NCBI RefSeq assembly: GCF_021018895.1
Contig: NC_079382.1
Location: 16,947,501-17,011,500 of the forward strand
Direction: 5' to 3'
DNA from: Seriola aureovittata
Taxonomy: Eukaryota; Chordata; Actinopteri; Carangiformes; Carangidae
DNA: 64,000 nucleotides
The position numbers and the translations under genes were made by a program. A model generated the notes under the pieces. It did not search any database. It was not told the origin of the DNA and saw nothing but the letters and a program-made list of their open reading frames with translations. Positions 1 through 11,968 of this stretch are shown one piece after another. Every line of letters begins with the position of its first letter. The stretch's first letter is position 1.

Positions 1-859
1 TTACTTTGTGGTGTATATGAAAATTGTATATTATGTTTATGTATGTTAATGTAACTATGTCTAAGTCATGTAGTTCAAGTAGACCTATTGATAAAAAACA
101 CTCTCATGTCTGTATGCTAAACATGAAGCTACAACCAACACCTGGTTAGATTAGCATAAAGACTGGAAACAGCAAGTCCAAAGGTAACAAAGATTATTAT
201 TAATTAACACATTATATCTTGTTTGTTTGATGAAAATGGCAAATTTATAGGGTTGGGGGATTATGTGCTATTTCCTGACTAGCTGTGTAATTACCAGCAG
301 TGACAGTGGGGCTTGTATTGTTTTCACTTTCTGAGTCTCTGTGTGTGTCATCATGGTAAAATGTGGTCCTGGGAACTATCACAGGGGCAGTTTTGTGCAC
401 GGTGTTTATTTGTCTGTGGACAATAATTTTCACAGAGCTTGCGTCACGCCAGAGCAAGATAGAAGCACAAAACTTTACGGGTGTCGTGGTGTGTGATCCA
501 ATCACAAGATGGCCTCTAGTTTGTGCAGGAGGGAATTTACTGCAGTGTCAGTCCCTGAAATGTGTAAAAGTAGAAATTGCTCTGAGCGCCATAAAAGATT
601 TAGATTTTTTTCCCTAAATCCCTGAAACAGGATTATCTTCTCGTCAGTAGACAAAGATTATTCACATATACAAAATAATTTGATGTAATTCTCTAAATCT
701 ATAACCCTACGTCCCTCCTGTGGTCTGATATATCAACATGCTTAAATGTGCTCCTGTGTGAGTTAGGAGAAGAAGATTAATTTCCTCTTCCTGTCAAACA
801 GGAAACTGTTCAATACATGAGTCGCATGAACAAGTCTATGACTTCCTCTCTGTCAATAA

Positions 860-885
860 ACACACACACACACACCCACACACAG
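860..885. repeat. (CA)n, short, interrupted
   Basis: It is an alternating CA run with one CCC interruption. Confidence 0.9.
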
Positions 886-920
886 GTTGGCAGACATCAT
901 TCAAGCCCCATGGTTATGAG

Positions 921-1142
921 TTTTCATCTCTCTTTCATTTCCATTCTCCAGTTTCATCATTCTCTCGTGCTCTCTCCCCCCCGCTCCTATTCTCTCCTCT
1001 CTTTCTTTTCCAGCCTTATTGTTTTTCATCATCTCTCCATCGCTCCCTTGTTCTGTTTCTCATTCAAGCTCATTGCTTTTCTTTCTGTCTCTTTCTCTCT
1101 CATATCAACTCTCTCTCGCGCACTCTGTCTTTCTCCCTCAGG
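921..1142. repeat. pyrimidine-rich tract
   Basis: It is mostly C and T on the + strand, with CTCTCT and TTTCTT words. It is followed about 75 bp later by a purine-rich tract. Confidence 0.85.
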
Positions 1143-1216
1143 CTAGCTGTGTTTATATTTCAGTCGTTTATTTCTACAAATGTCAGACAGTGTTACTGCC
1201 CTCCGTCTATTGATCC

Positions 1217-1410
1217 ACAGAGAGAGAAAGAGATGGGGAGAGAGAGAGAGAGAGAGGGAGAAAGGGAGGAAAGGCAGTGACAGGGAACAAAGTAGAAAGA
1301 GAGGTACAGAGGGAGGAATGGGAGATATGAGAGAAAAGAAGAGCACCAGCGAGAAAGCAGGAATGAGGTGAGAGAGGGAAAACAAAGCAAGATAAAAATG
1401 AGAAAGGTGG
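1217..1410. repeat. purine-rich tract with (GA)n core
   Basis: The purest part is a GA array at about 1239-1256. The remainder is G/A-rich. Confidence 0.85.
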
Positions 1411-1780
1411 AGAGAGCCTCCAGTATTTTAATCACTCTTTCTCTCAGATCACTGAGCAACCACGGACTGACTCAGGCTTTCCCCTCCTTTCTTCTCCAAT
1501 TCCATCCCCTGCTACATCTCTCCTCTCCTCTCACTGTCTGCTCGGAGTACAAATATCACTCCACCAACTAAAATATAGATACCAAGATAAAAAGAACAAC
1601 AGTAGATGGGTGGACAGATCGATAGACAATCACACAGGCAGAAAAAGCTGTGTGCACAAGCCCAGTCAACTCAACTAAGTTTCCGGCATTTGTTCTTGCA
1701 GGCTCAAGTTCATCATGTTTTAGGTGGACGTACATCACAACATTATAGCTTCATCTGAACATTTCATGTCCATGGCCTAC

Positions 1781-1961
1781 CTGCACATTTGGTCCTGGTA
1801 ATGAGTGGTGGTCCAGGTTTGCCTGTCCCTCCCTCTCCTGGTCTGGTTAGTAAAACTCTGATCTCATACTCTGTGTCTGGGTCAAGGTGCCATAACTTAT
1901 AGTTGGGAGAGTTCACAGCGTGAGTCTCCGTCCAGCTGCCTGATGTCATGCGGTATTCAAC
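1781..1961 (-). CDS. ptprk: ptprk exon 7b: first fibronectin III repeat, C-terminal part
   Basis: This 181-bp exon has acceptor cccttcag (AG at 1962-1963) and donor TGCAG|gtaggc (GT at 1779-1780). It encodes [40 protein letters not shown] and [20 protein letters not shown], then one base of the next codon. YEIRV is the usual FN3 tyrosine strand. [11 protein letters not shown] and LITRTKCA are conserved across the type IIB family. Exons 7a and 7b sum to 294 bp, the recalled mammalian exon 7 size. It is the last ptprk exon in the window. Confidence 0.96.
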
Positions 1962-2601
1962 CTGAAGGGAAGAAAATCAAATATTACATGTTGTAGTTAC
2001 TTACGTGTTTCAGTGTTAATTAGAAGTCATCTTGAGTATTAATGTAGGTGTCAGATAAAGATTAAAAACATAGCTCGCTTTACCAAGATCAGATATTCTT
2101 CATCTTGCTTACTGGCTTTCTTGCCAATAGTTGATGAAAACATTGATACTACTCTTGTTAGCTTTGATTAACATTAATAGTGCAATCAGGGAGAAACACT
2201 TAGCCCGGCTGTTGCCAAAATTTTTAAGTAAAATCTGGTTGCCAACACCTGTAATTTCACTGATTAAAATGTTATATTTGATTTGTTTAATCTGTACATG
2301 CAGTAACTGTGACAAACCATGCTAGCTGTTTTTAAGATAAGCTAACTGTTTCTTGGCTATAGCTTCATGCTAACTTCCAACAAGAAAGATAAAAGGTGTG
2401 TTTCCCAAAATGTGTCACTTAGAAACCATTTTATTTTCCTGCTGTCCAGTAAAAGAATAAAATGAGCTTGTTATCGGCATCAAAGATTTATTTATTTCTT
2501 CCTGGTGTGACGCATCATCACGCCACAGTGGCTTCATACTGTGTTGTTACATGTGTACAAATTATTGCTTAAAACCTTTCATTATCTCATACAGAACGTA
2601 C
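1962..2601 (-). other. ptprk: ptprk extra intron 7a/7b (640 bp)
   Basis: This phase-0 intron interrupts the first FN3 repeat between LKE and VEY. Its junctions GAG|gtacgt and ttcag|GTT share only the usual AG|GT. I recognise no repeat inside it. Confidence 0.85.
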
Positions 2602-2714
2602 CTCTTTCAGTATAATAGGTCCATCGCCAAATATGGAGTTGGCATTGAGCTGGATCAGTAGGTACGTAGGGCCGACGCCTAACAGCTGGGGTGGGGCGAT
2701 GGGGTGCGGAGGCT
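2602..2714 (-). CDS. ptprk: ptprk exon 7a: first fibronectin III repeat, N-terminal part
   Basis: This 113-bp exon has acceptor ctcctcag (AG at 2715-2716) and donor AAAGAG|gtacgt (GT at 2600-2601). It encodes [20 protein letters not shown] and [18 protein letters not shown]. That is the linker after the Ig domain plus the first strands of the first FN3 repeat. It ends in phase 0 after KE. In the mammalian exon layout I recall, the coding sequence runs on without a break into the next exon. Confidence 0.95.
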
Positions 2715-2940
2715 CTGAGGAGAGAAAACAATGAACAAGATCATAAAAGATGGTTTCAAAGTGCCTCACAAGATGAATGAAACACACTGAAACAAGATCA
2801 CATTATAACAAAGGAGCTTAGTGGCACAAGGAACAACATACTGTAGTCTCTGTGATACAAAGCCCCATCAGTGGGACAGCTGAATGTGAAATGTGTGACC
2901 TCAAACAAATATTTTACACAAGCTACCAGACAATGACAAC

Positions 2941-2987
2941 TATACTATACTATACTATACTATACTATACTATACTATACTATACTA
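2941..2987. repeat. (TATAC)n pentamer array
   Basis: There are about nine uninterrupted 5-bp units, followed by a degenerate 'gtcatactat'. Confidence 0.92.
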
Positions 2988-4092
2988 CTAGTCATACTAT
3001 GAAAATGATATACTATGACCCAAATCATTAGGGGGAATCCTGCTGGATTAACTGCACTCACTTGCAATTTTATATAGTTAGCATAATATGGTCATGCAGG
3101 GGACCAGAGAGAAAGTGCTATTCTTCTAACACCCACTGTGTTCAGGTTTCAGTAGCTGCTGTTGTCTGGAGTTTTGTTTCAATCCTGTATCTTGTTCTTT
3201 ACTTCCTTAACAAGGATAATTCAATAATCCATTCTGTTTATACGGGGCTTTTCCAGACACTTCACATAACAAGCTTTATATACAGCTACTTTCATCTAGT
3301 ATCATCATGGCTACAAGCCATGATGTTTCACGCACCGATACACTCTCCTTTGCTGTGTTGTTGAAGTTTTAATGAACTTAATATTAATGTGAACACGCTT
3401 TTTCCAGCTGCTTCACGTCAAAAGCCTTCCACTTTCTAAACGAGACACTGGACAACTTTTATTGAGAAGCAGTCTTGATTATAGTGACCGACAATTTCAC
3501 ATGTTCACACTGTTAAAATAATGGCTTTTTATCATTTACACATAGATTCCTTTTGCATTACGTTACTTACGGCTTAATTCAGATAAGACAAGACATTTAT
3601 GTGTGCTAGTGTGATATTTTCAGGAAGAGTTGAAGCCTCTGAGGAACCGTGGTGACTTTCAAAAGTAATGAAAGAAGCAGAGTGAGCACAGGTTTATGAG
3701 TGTTTGACTTTAAAACTATTTCTGTTAAAATCATAATTGATGACCATCCTGAACAAGAGGTGCACGCGCCCCTGCTTGTCCTCTTGTGAATCTTTGAATA
3801 AATTTCCTCATAAATTTCGTAATTTAATGTTATTAGACAGTGAATTCTGATAATGAAGTCCACTGGGGCATAAGCAGAATATGACAAACACTAAGTTAAC
3901 CTCTTGTGCCACTGATCACAAACTTGAAATTGGCTTTTCTCAGTGCTTTGTGGTTTATTGAATTGATTTTCTTTCTTTACCTGCTGCAACCTTAACTTTA
4001 ACCTGATGCCATTCAATTCAGATTTGTCGGGTCAGTCTCTCATAGTCAGATTCATGACATGAAATTTACGTAAAAGTGATTAGTGTGCTTAT

Positions 4093-4496
4093 GACCTCGG
4101 CCAAGGAGGTTATGTTTTCGACCTTGTCTGTTAGTTGGTTTGTCCTCAGATTACACAAAAAGTACAGCACAAATTTGCACCAAACTTAATGGAGGGAAGG
4201 GGCAAGGGGCACAAAAGAACAAATTACATTTTGGTGCAGATGCAGGAATTTTTTATCACTTTCTGAACATTGCAAGATAGGACATTTTTCAACGTTTTTG
4301 ACAATTTCTCAGGCAATAATGCTTGGATTTTTGTGTAAAAAAAAAAAAAAAAAGAAAAGAAAATCTGACACATTCATAGAGCTGAGACCTATGAGTTTAT
4401 ACGGTTTGGTGCAGATCCAGATAATAATCTGGATCTGGTAGAAGAAAATGTTTGGCTCTGGCAGGGCTATGCCCTCTGCTGAGTGCCATTCTAGTT
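4093..4496 (+). repeat. interspersed repeat, 'ctcggccaaggaggttatg' type
   Basis: It begins 'gacctcggccaaggaggtta', continues 'cacaaatttgcaccaaactt', 'gaacattgcaagataggaca' and 'ggtgcagatccagataat', and ends 'ctgagtgccattctagttc'. This order of motifs belongs to a repeat family that I recall from many fish and other animals. It is probably non-autonomous and I am not sure of its class. A stretch of A residues at 4338-4355 interrupts it. Confidence 0.6.
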
Positions 4497-5190
4497 CAAA
4501 CATGAGATCAACAGTATATTTAAGTAATGAGGTGCACCTCTGAAAGGGGCTTTGATGAGTAATTGCTTGTTAACTACAATATAAATAGGTCTACATCACC
4601 AGTTTTGGACATTTTTTTCTGCATGTTTTTCAGCAGGATCAGGGGCTCTGACCACAGCTGCTCATACTACCATTTGGTGCACTGTATCTCAATGTAAAGT
4701 CAATTTCACAAATTTTGGGAAAGTTTTCTCAACCTGATCTCTTTAGCTACACCTTGTTTTTGACTTGCACAGATTTAGCCAGGGGAACAGTAAGGTATCA
4801 TCACCTTCAGCTGCTTGGATAAGACTGTATTTTATAAATACGGCAGTAAAATATTAAATTGTTTTGACAGAATTTGATTGATTGAGCAATGACATTTGAA
4901 TTTTTGACATCAAACATTGTATACAGCTACTGCTACATACTGTAGTTTTCATTATGTTCGTGCTTTGAGAATGTGATAAAATAATGTGTGTATATACTTG
5001 TACGTAAATGTGATGGATGTGTGATGGTTCAGGGCCAGTCAGTCAGATCAGAGCTAACTGTCACACATCTGTGATTGACAAGCCTAAAGCGCAACACACA
5101 CAACCTTAAAACACTCAGCATCAAAGGTTCCTCTACTTGACACATACACACACACAGATCAACACATGAATTAATCACATATAATCTCCA

Positions 5191-5193
5191 TAC

Positions 5194-5255
<62 letters not shown>
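5191..5255. repeat. (CA)n array
   Basis: It is about 65 bp long with two TA interruptions at the left. Confidence 0.95.
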
Positions 5256-5257
<2 letters not shown>

Positions 5258-5420
5258 TGTTCTATCTCAACGACAGTAAATCATACAGACTGTATCTCAG
5301 ACACGTTCTCAAAGACACTGCTAAGAAATGCTGCTATCTGTAAGGAGATAGGGAAAAATGTTTTTTTTTGCAATCCAGCTTCAATCATATCATATCAAAG
5401 TGAGTATTATCTAAATTAAA

Positions 5421-5443
5421 TGTGTGTGTGTGTGTGTGTGTGT
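5421..5443. repeat. (GT)n array
   Basis: It is 23 bp and pure, in opposite orientation to the CA arrays on both sides. Confidence 0.93.
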
Positions 5444-5656
5444 TACTGTGCATGTTATTCCATTAATAGTTATATTTTGCATTGCTGTCACCTCATTTCC
5501 TCTTTATGTGGATGTGAATCTGTGTTTGTTTACATTTCTGTGTGTGTGTGTGTGTATGTTGAATGTGTGGCTGTCAGAGAGGTGCAGGCTGGGAAGTGTC
5601 TTTTTTAGCAAAAGATGAAACACTAGTTTGACAGCACATGCGCGTGTGCAAATGCA

Positions 5657-5667
5657 AACACACACAC

Positions 5668-5745
<78 letters not shown>

Positions 5746-5749
5746 ACAA
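5657..5749. repeat. (CA)n array
   Basis: It is about 93 bp with a single CG interruption and a TA near its right end. Confidence 0.95.
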
Positions 5750-6993
5750 GCAGACAGAGTTGAATTCAGATAATGAATGTTGAAGTGGCTTCAGAAAACC
5801 AACGACGTCAACAACATGTCAGCTCGCAATGCCATCAAATAAACAAAGTAAACAACTTGATGATTAACAATCAAATAAAAGAAATAAAGCAAAAACTCAA
5901 TTTATTCAAGCATAAAAGAACAGTGGGCTCGCCTGCTTGAAGCTTGTGTGTTACCTTGAATAGATGTTTGCGTGTTACTTAAAAACCTATTGAAAATCCA
6001 AAAGATAAATAATAGACGTAAAAATGAAGCAGTAAAGAATGTAAGTGGGTCATTATGTGACTCCAGAGAAAAAACAAGAGCTGGAACGGGTTCATGCTTT
6101 TGATTTCTCTGCTTTTTTTTTTTTTTTTCATCACTTGTCATTTGTACAGTTGACCTAAAAAAAATATAACAAATCATCAATGGTGTTGTTTTTGCGATGG
6201 GTTTCTTGTCACCATCTTGTTTATTATTAATCACATGTGAACCCCTCTCATCATTTCACATTTTTTGGGTCAAATTTAAATGATAAAAAGAAAACAAATC
6301 AACACTGGGAAAACGTCAAATGTGTGCGTCGTTTCTGACCTGACCCATCTCCTTGATTAATTTGTTTTCACTGTCACTCGCTTTCTTCAGTGATATTAGC
6401 ATTAATATAAACTCCTGGGGCATCGATAGATGATTAAAGATTTATGATGTAGTTAATAAACAAGACAGAGACAGACAGACCAACAGAAAGGAAGTTGTTG
6501 GTGACTGGCGCCCACTAGGCATGTTCTCCTCTGTTGTCCATCGTCAGCAACCTTGTCAATAAAGTTTAGCTTTCACGGACTGCTGCTGACATCACTATGG
6601 TACTCACTGGAGGACATCTGACCTCCAGAACTAGAGAGGAGTGTATGAGTGTGCAAGTGTGTGTGTGTGTGTATGTTTCAGTCATATCAACAGCCAACAG
6701 TGGTAGTAGGTTTTCTGTAGTTCCATAATGCCTCAAGCTCCACCTGCCACTGTTACTTAGAGTGAGAGAGAGTGTGTGTTTGTGTGTGTGTGTTTGTGTG
6801 AATGATTAAATGTAAGAAAAGGACATTTTAGAAGTGGACCAATACAGGTTTAAGACAGTTGTATGAACTCAAGTCAGTTGTGTGCTCTCATAAGCTGTGT
6901 GTGTTTGTGTGTATGCAGGTGTGTGACAATAATATTGCAGGAGATTTCTAGGCCATGAGTTGTGTGTAATGCAAGCTGGCATGGTGATGTATT

Positions 6994-6994
<1 letters not shown>

Positions 6995-7043
<49 letters not shown>

Positions 7044-7060
7044 TCTGTGTGTGTGTGTGT
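6995..7060. repeat. (GT)n array
   Basis: It is 66 bp with a CTCT interruption. Shorter GT runs occur at about 6657-6672 and 6777-6797. Confidence 0.95.
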
Positions 7061-7269
7061 TATATGAGCTGGCGCGATGATGCACTCTGTCACCGTAGGA
7101 ACCAGAGGGCAAAGCTTTATTAGAGTTTGTTTCTGATCAAACCACTAGTGACACACACACATAAACACATACACACAGTTAAAGTCCATCTCTTTGTCTC
7201 TCACACACAACAATCATACATACAGTGTAGATTTCTATTTGTCTAAAATAAAACTTGTGGGAGCAGAAA

Positions 7270-7740
7270 TCATTGAACTTATCTATCTTGGAGAAACACC
7301 TAGCCGAAATACCTACCGAGACAAGTTCTTCAATCAACTATTTTGATAATTGATTAACAGTTATTTGTATTATTATTTGTTATTAAAGTTATTCATTTAA
7401 ACTGAATAAATAAATAAATAATAGTAATCTGGATGTCTACCTGACTGCTGGTTGGACAAAGCAAGCAATCTGAAGACATCACCTTACTTTCTAAGATAGT
7501 GTAATGGATATTTTATTGACAAAATGATTAATCGAGGAAATAGTAGGCTTAGATAATTAATAATAGGCTAATAAAAATAACTGTCAGTTGTAGATCTATT
7601 GAATATATTTGGGTTTTAGACTCTTGCTGTGTTGATAAGCCAAAGCGAGCAATTTGAAGACATCATCTTGTGATAAAGTAAACAAATGACTGGCGAATAA
7701 TTGTGAAAAAAGAATTAACAGGATATTTTCATATTTTTGC
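7270..7740. mobile_element. two adjacent degenerate copies of the AT-rich MITE family
   Basis: The internal motif 'gttggacaaagcaagcaatc' with 'tgaagacatcaccttac' occurs near 7451. A second version ('aagccaaagcgagcaatttg', 'aagacatcatcttg') occurs near 7638, about 190 bp away. Both are followed by 'gaataattg'/'gattaatcg'-like stretches. The ends are not defined. Confidence 0.5.
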
Positions 7741-8289
7741 TTGTGGGAGAGAGAATAAAATGTCTTCGAGGATGATCTAGGAATCCCATGTCACACCTCT
7801 CACGTTCCCATGATGCACCTCTGTCTACAAAATGTGCTTCTTTTCTCTGATCTTGACAGCTCCAGGATACAGGGGGAGAAGATAATCGCACATCTCTGTC
7901 ATCTACATGTTATAAATATCAATAGACCAGGCCTGTGCGTACCTGCAGCAAGGCAATCTCACATAACCCAGTGGACCACTTTTCAGGCTTTGAAGATGAA
8001 ACCTGGGTTACTGTCCTACTGCCAAACATTTTTAATGTATACAAGTCATGTTTTGGCACCTCCCTATGATCCGTTCTTCCATTTTCCTTCAGAATCCTAC
8101 CAGATACACGATTCCTCCACTAGTGTCCCGTCCCGTCCCTCATCTTTCTCCCTCTCTCTTCAATGTATCTATAAATAAATATTACAATTTTCAGAGTAAA
8201 AACATTAGCAATGCAGCTTAACTCTGTCCATATTCATGGCCGTCAATGTCCTGCAGGAACCTCAAATCTCCAACACTTTTCAAGAAGTG

Positions 8290-9020
8290 AAATAAACATA
8301 TTCCCTGTTTCTTTGATTTCTCTCTAGCTCTCATCTCCCATCTGATATTTCTAATAAATAAACATGAGGCTCCTCTCCTTCCACATTCATACATGCAGCC
8401 CTCATTCTTTTATTGTGATATCTTTCTAACAACCAGACTCTGGATCAATATTCATAATCACCAATATCCCTCAGAGCTCCGAAAAGCATCTTTTCATGGA
8501 TTGTGAAAGTGGCTTTTTTTTTTTTTTTCAAGCTGATGCCTGGCCATGAAACGCACTGTGCTCAATGTGTCTTATTGAACCTGCATCTATTTTCATAAAT
8601 GTAGATTGGTCCTATTCATGTTTAGACACATGTCTCATGCTGTGCAGATTCCTCATCTCCCTCCTCTTTGCCTTCTCACATTAGAAAAAAAAAAAAGCTC
8701 TTCAGAATAAATAAACATTAGCCACTTAATGTATTCATACTAACACGGCAAGGTCCCGCAGAGAAAGTGTGTCTCCAAAACCGCCAGATTTCCTTGACCA
8801 AAGAAGAAACAAAGCTATTCATTCCCAGTGTGGGCTGCAACACTAACCCTGGTTGTGTTAGTGTCCTGCTCAAGCGACACCGAGAGTTGAACCCCTAAAC
8901 CGGACAGTGTAAGAGCTCCATTATCTGAGCCACACTAGCAAATATTCATATTTGTGGTGGAAGCTTCTGCTTTGATTTCTCATTTCTTTCTCCTCTGCCA
9001 TCTCTTATGCAGAATAATAA
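8290..9020. promoter_or_regulatory. cluster of four AATAAACA (forkhead-like) motifs
   Basis: AATAAACA occurs at about 8293, 8357, 8708 and 9017, each in similar pyrimidine-rich surroundings. The forkhead consensus RYAAAYA is matched. Whether any factor binds is unknown. Confidence 0.2.
8843..8937 (-). mobile_element. tRNA-derived SINE-like fragment
   Basis: Read on the minus strand, it has an A-box-like TGGCTCAGATAATGGAGC, then a B-box-like GGGGTTCAACTC about 40 bp downstream. The 'gtcgcttgagcaggacacta' tail motif of fish tRNA-derived repeats follows. It is too degenerate to be a working tRNA gene. Confidence 0.55.
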
Positions 9021-9445
9021 ACATGACTCTGCTCAGCTGTTTACATATTCAGACATATCCCTGATTCAGATATGGATATTCTTTGGATAATGAGCTGACT
9101 ATTTACATTTAACTTTTCTTCACCATCTCCTCTTCTCTCTTTGCTCATCCTCCTCTGTCTCCCATTTCTCCCCCCTCCTTTCTGTCACTCCTGTATCATT
9201 CTTTCTGAATCTCTTTCGCCTTTACCCTCTCCCTCTCTGCCCTCCTCCTCTGTCTCTCTCTGGGAGATGAATAGAATATGTAAGCTATTGGATGTGAATG
9301 AATAAAGCATCCCGTCTCAAACACACATTGGTGACACCTTATTAACCACATGTCAGCTGCACATGACAGCTGGAGCACACACACAATTTCCACTCACACA
9401 CAGCTTGCACATGTGCACATAGACACCAGTGCAGCTGGGTCATAG

Positions 9446-9453
9446 CCACACAC

Positions 9454-9533
<80 letters not shown>
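9446..9533. repeat. (CA)n array
   Basis: It is 88 bp with two extra A residues splitting it into blocks. Confidence 0.95.
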
Positions 9534-9535
<2 letters not shown>

Positions 9536-10823
9536 ACAAAACACAAGGCTGGTGTACACACATCTACATACACACACACAAACTCTCCTCATTAGTGTAC
9601 ATTGTGTTAGTGACTCACATTTTATCAGTCTGACACAGTGAATGTGCGTTTGATTGGAAAGACGTTTCATATTCTAAAAGTCAGACATAATGCAAAGTTA
9701 TTCATAACACAAAATCTATAACTGGGTCAAAAAAAAACTTTAGTCAACAACAGGTTCACGGAAAGATTCAAATTAACTTTAACCATTGATCACCCTCCCC
9801 TGAACAGTGACTGTCCAATATCAGCTTAGCAACCTGTCAAGCTTTGTATTTCTCAACGTATTGAAGTGGTGTAAGAGTGATACTCTGTATACAAAGAGTT
9901 TGGAGGGTGGTGTCACTTCTTAGCATCTCCAAAACCAAAAACACAGGAGCAAAACTTAAAGACACCTATTAAACAGTATGTGTATGTGCCCTAACATAAT
10001 CTGCAAACATTAGCATGTTCAGCTAACTAGTTTACAGTAGTAACCTAGTGTTTACCTCTGAAGCATCAAATTAGCATACCATTAACCTACTACATTGATT
10101 TGTGGGGTTATAAATTATGTTCAGTAAAAACCCTGATCATGATAGAATATCCACTACGCAGTTTTTGGGGAAGCTGCTTGTGGATGCTGTTAGTGTTTAT
10201 CCAGCTCGTTCACTCAACACATAAGCAGGAGGACATGGTCTACGAAGGCACGACCTCTGAAGACAACAGCGACTGTGAACACTGAAGCAAAATGAGACGA
10301 TCTGGTCTCAAGTGAAACATACTTTTTGAATATTCAAATAATAAAGTATAATTCCAACCTCTGTCTGACTTTACCCGCTGAGTAAACTAAGCAAGCAAAG
10401 AGTCTGCCAATTGATTGATCGATGGAAACATAAAAGTCAGCCAGAGATGGTGTTTTAAACCAGTGAAACTTGGTTAATTAGCAACCTAGCTAGAGCTGAT
10501 AAAAGCAAAATTGACAGTCACTCAACAGAAATAAGAAGCCTGCTTTTGCTAATGGTTAATCTGGCGCTGATATGACTGTAAACTGCATATGTGCTTTGCG
10601 AAAACAGAAAAGCTTGACAGGCTCAGTGAACAGTCAGCTGGCTTCCAAAAATACTGAACCACCTTTTTTACTTTCCACTAAAAGCTACCTACGAAAGCAG
10701 AGAAAATAATCTCTGAAAAATATTAAATATAAACTCAGAGAAAAAAAACAGGAAAGAACACAAAGTACAGAGTTGACAGCAAATCAATTAGATAACCTTG
10801 AAAATATGTTTTTAAATCCTCAC

Positions 10824-10998
10824 CTCTGACGATAAGACCGGCAAAGTTAGACACCCCGGAGCCGCGTTCTGATTGGGTGACGCAGCGGTACAGATCTTGA
10901 TCCTGATTAGTGACTTCTTTGAGGTGGAAGGAGGCAGCAAATCGTCTGTGGTTGATGTTTTTGGTCTGAGCCACGGGAATATCTTCTCCATTTCTCCT
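10824..10998 (-). CDS. ptprk: ptprk exon 6: Ig domain, second half
   Basis: This 175-bp exon has acceptor gattcag (AG at 10999-11000) and donor AGAG|gtgagg (GT at 10822-10823). It encodes RRNGEDIPVAQTKNINHRRF, AASFHLKEVTNQDQDLYRCV and TQSERGSGVSNFAGLIVR. YRC provides the second Ig cysteine. This is the segment that best separates PTPRK from its paralogues, because GEDIPVAQTKNINHRRFAAS is PTPRK-specific. The exon length matches the recalled mammalian 175 bp. Confidence 0.98.
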
Positions 10999-11257
10999 CT
11001 GAATCACAGACAGACAAGCGCACAGAGAAGATCAGGTGCTGCAGGGGCTATGCAGAGTTAACTGCCTTGCTCAAGGTCACAAGGCAGCACTGGACCACAC
11101 ACGCCCGCGTGCACACACACACACACACTTACACCCCCTCCCCTACCTCACTGACAGCAGGTTTGAAGGTCATGACTACAATAGAGCCATAATGAAATCA
11201 GGAGCTATTAAACTCTTAATCATGTTAGCTGCTAGAATGTGTGGCCTGGAGTCACTC

Positions 11258-11312
11258 TGTGTGTGTGTCAGTGTGTGTGTGTGTGTCAGTGTGTGTATGT
11301 GTGTGTGTGTGG
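11258..11312. repeat. (GT)n array, interrupted
   Basis: It consists of three GT blocks separated by CA and A changes. Confidence 0.93.
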
Positions 11313-11956
11313 GGACAACACTTTATTATTGGATGTACCAGTCCTGAGGGTGGCACATTTAGTACACTGTTTCATCTCTATGTGTTTGTTTATTTCTACA
11401 CTATTATACTGGATGCATACAAATATATATATACATTTCTATTTGTTTCTATTTATTTATATCTACTTATTTATTAGGTACATGGCACATCAATCAACAT
11501 CAGAATGTAAAGGAAATAAAAATCTTCAGTCCTTTCTCAGAATTAAAAGGTGTCATATTAAGTGTCATATTAAAGAGCTAGTTCCCCAAAGTTACAAACA
11601 TTTTTTTTTTCACCAGGTTCTGAGATATCCGTCTGAGATATCTTATAAAATGGAGGTGAATTTAATTAGTTAGAGCTGCTCAAAGCACTGAAAAAGTACA
11701 CTTAAAACAACTGTCAACTGTTTTTATAAAGATAATTTATTTGGTAGAAAGTAGTTCAAATGAACTGAAACATTATTTCTTAAATGAGGTGATGCTTCGA
11801 ATTCTGTGAGCATAACAAACAACAATTTATTTCACTTCAATTTTATTTGGGAGAAGGCAGAAATCTAAGAAAAAACACATATCTCAAAACCGGGGAAAAT
11901 AAAACCAAAGCTATTCTGTATATATTTCTTAGTGCATAGAAACGTGGTTTTGCATT

Positions 11957-11968
11957 TGTGTGTGTGTG
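11957..11968 (-). promoter_or_regulatory. ptprk: CA-rich element 23 nt downstream of exon 5 donor
   Basis: In ptprk orientation the intron reads CACACACACACA at nucleotides 24-35 after the exon 5 splice donor. CA repeats in this position are known binding sites for hnRNP L and can change exon inclusion. An effect here is inferred. Confidence 0.35.

Larger units (their letters stand above)
1..1780 (-). other. ptprk: ptprk intron 7 (partial)
   Basis: Only the 5' 1.78 kb of this intron is in the window. It holds a short (CA)n array at 860-885, a pyrimidine-rich tract at about 921-1142 and a purine-rich tract at about 1217-1410. I see no exon. The apparent reading frames here come from the simple-sequence tracts. 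Confidence 0.85.
2715..10823 (-). other. ptprk: ptprk intron 6 (8.1 kb)
   Basis: No exon is visible. It carries a TATAC pentamer array near 2941, an old interspersed repeat at 4093-4496 and several CA/GT arrays. It also has an AT-rich repeat remnant at about 7270-7740, four AATAAACA motifs between 8.29 and 9.02 kb, and a tRNA-derived SINE-like fragment at 8843-8937. The rest (for example 2990-4090, 4500-5190, 5760-6650 and 9540-10820) shows nothing I can name, apart from a 'catgttagc'-type repeat remnant near 9990-10080. Confidence 0.75.

Noticed and set aside
817..1459. Ser/Leu-rich frames on both strands
   Set aside because: They arise from pyrimidine- and purine-rich tracts. No protein family features are seen.
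8843..8937. A functional tRNA gene
   Set aside because: A and B boxes are recognisable, but no cloverleaf stems or terminator can be made, and the tail matches SINE-like repeats.
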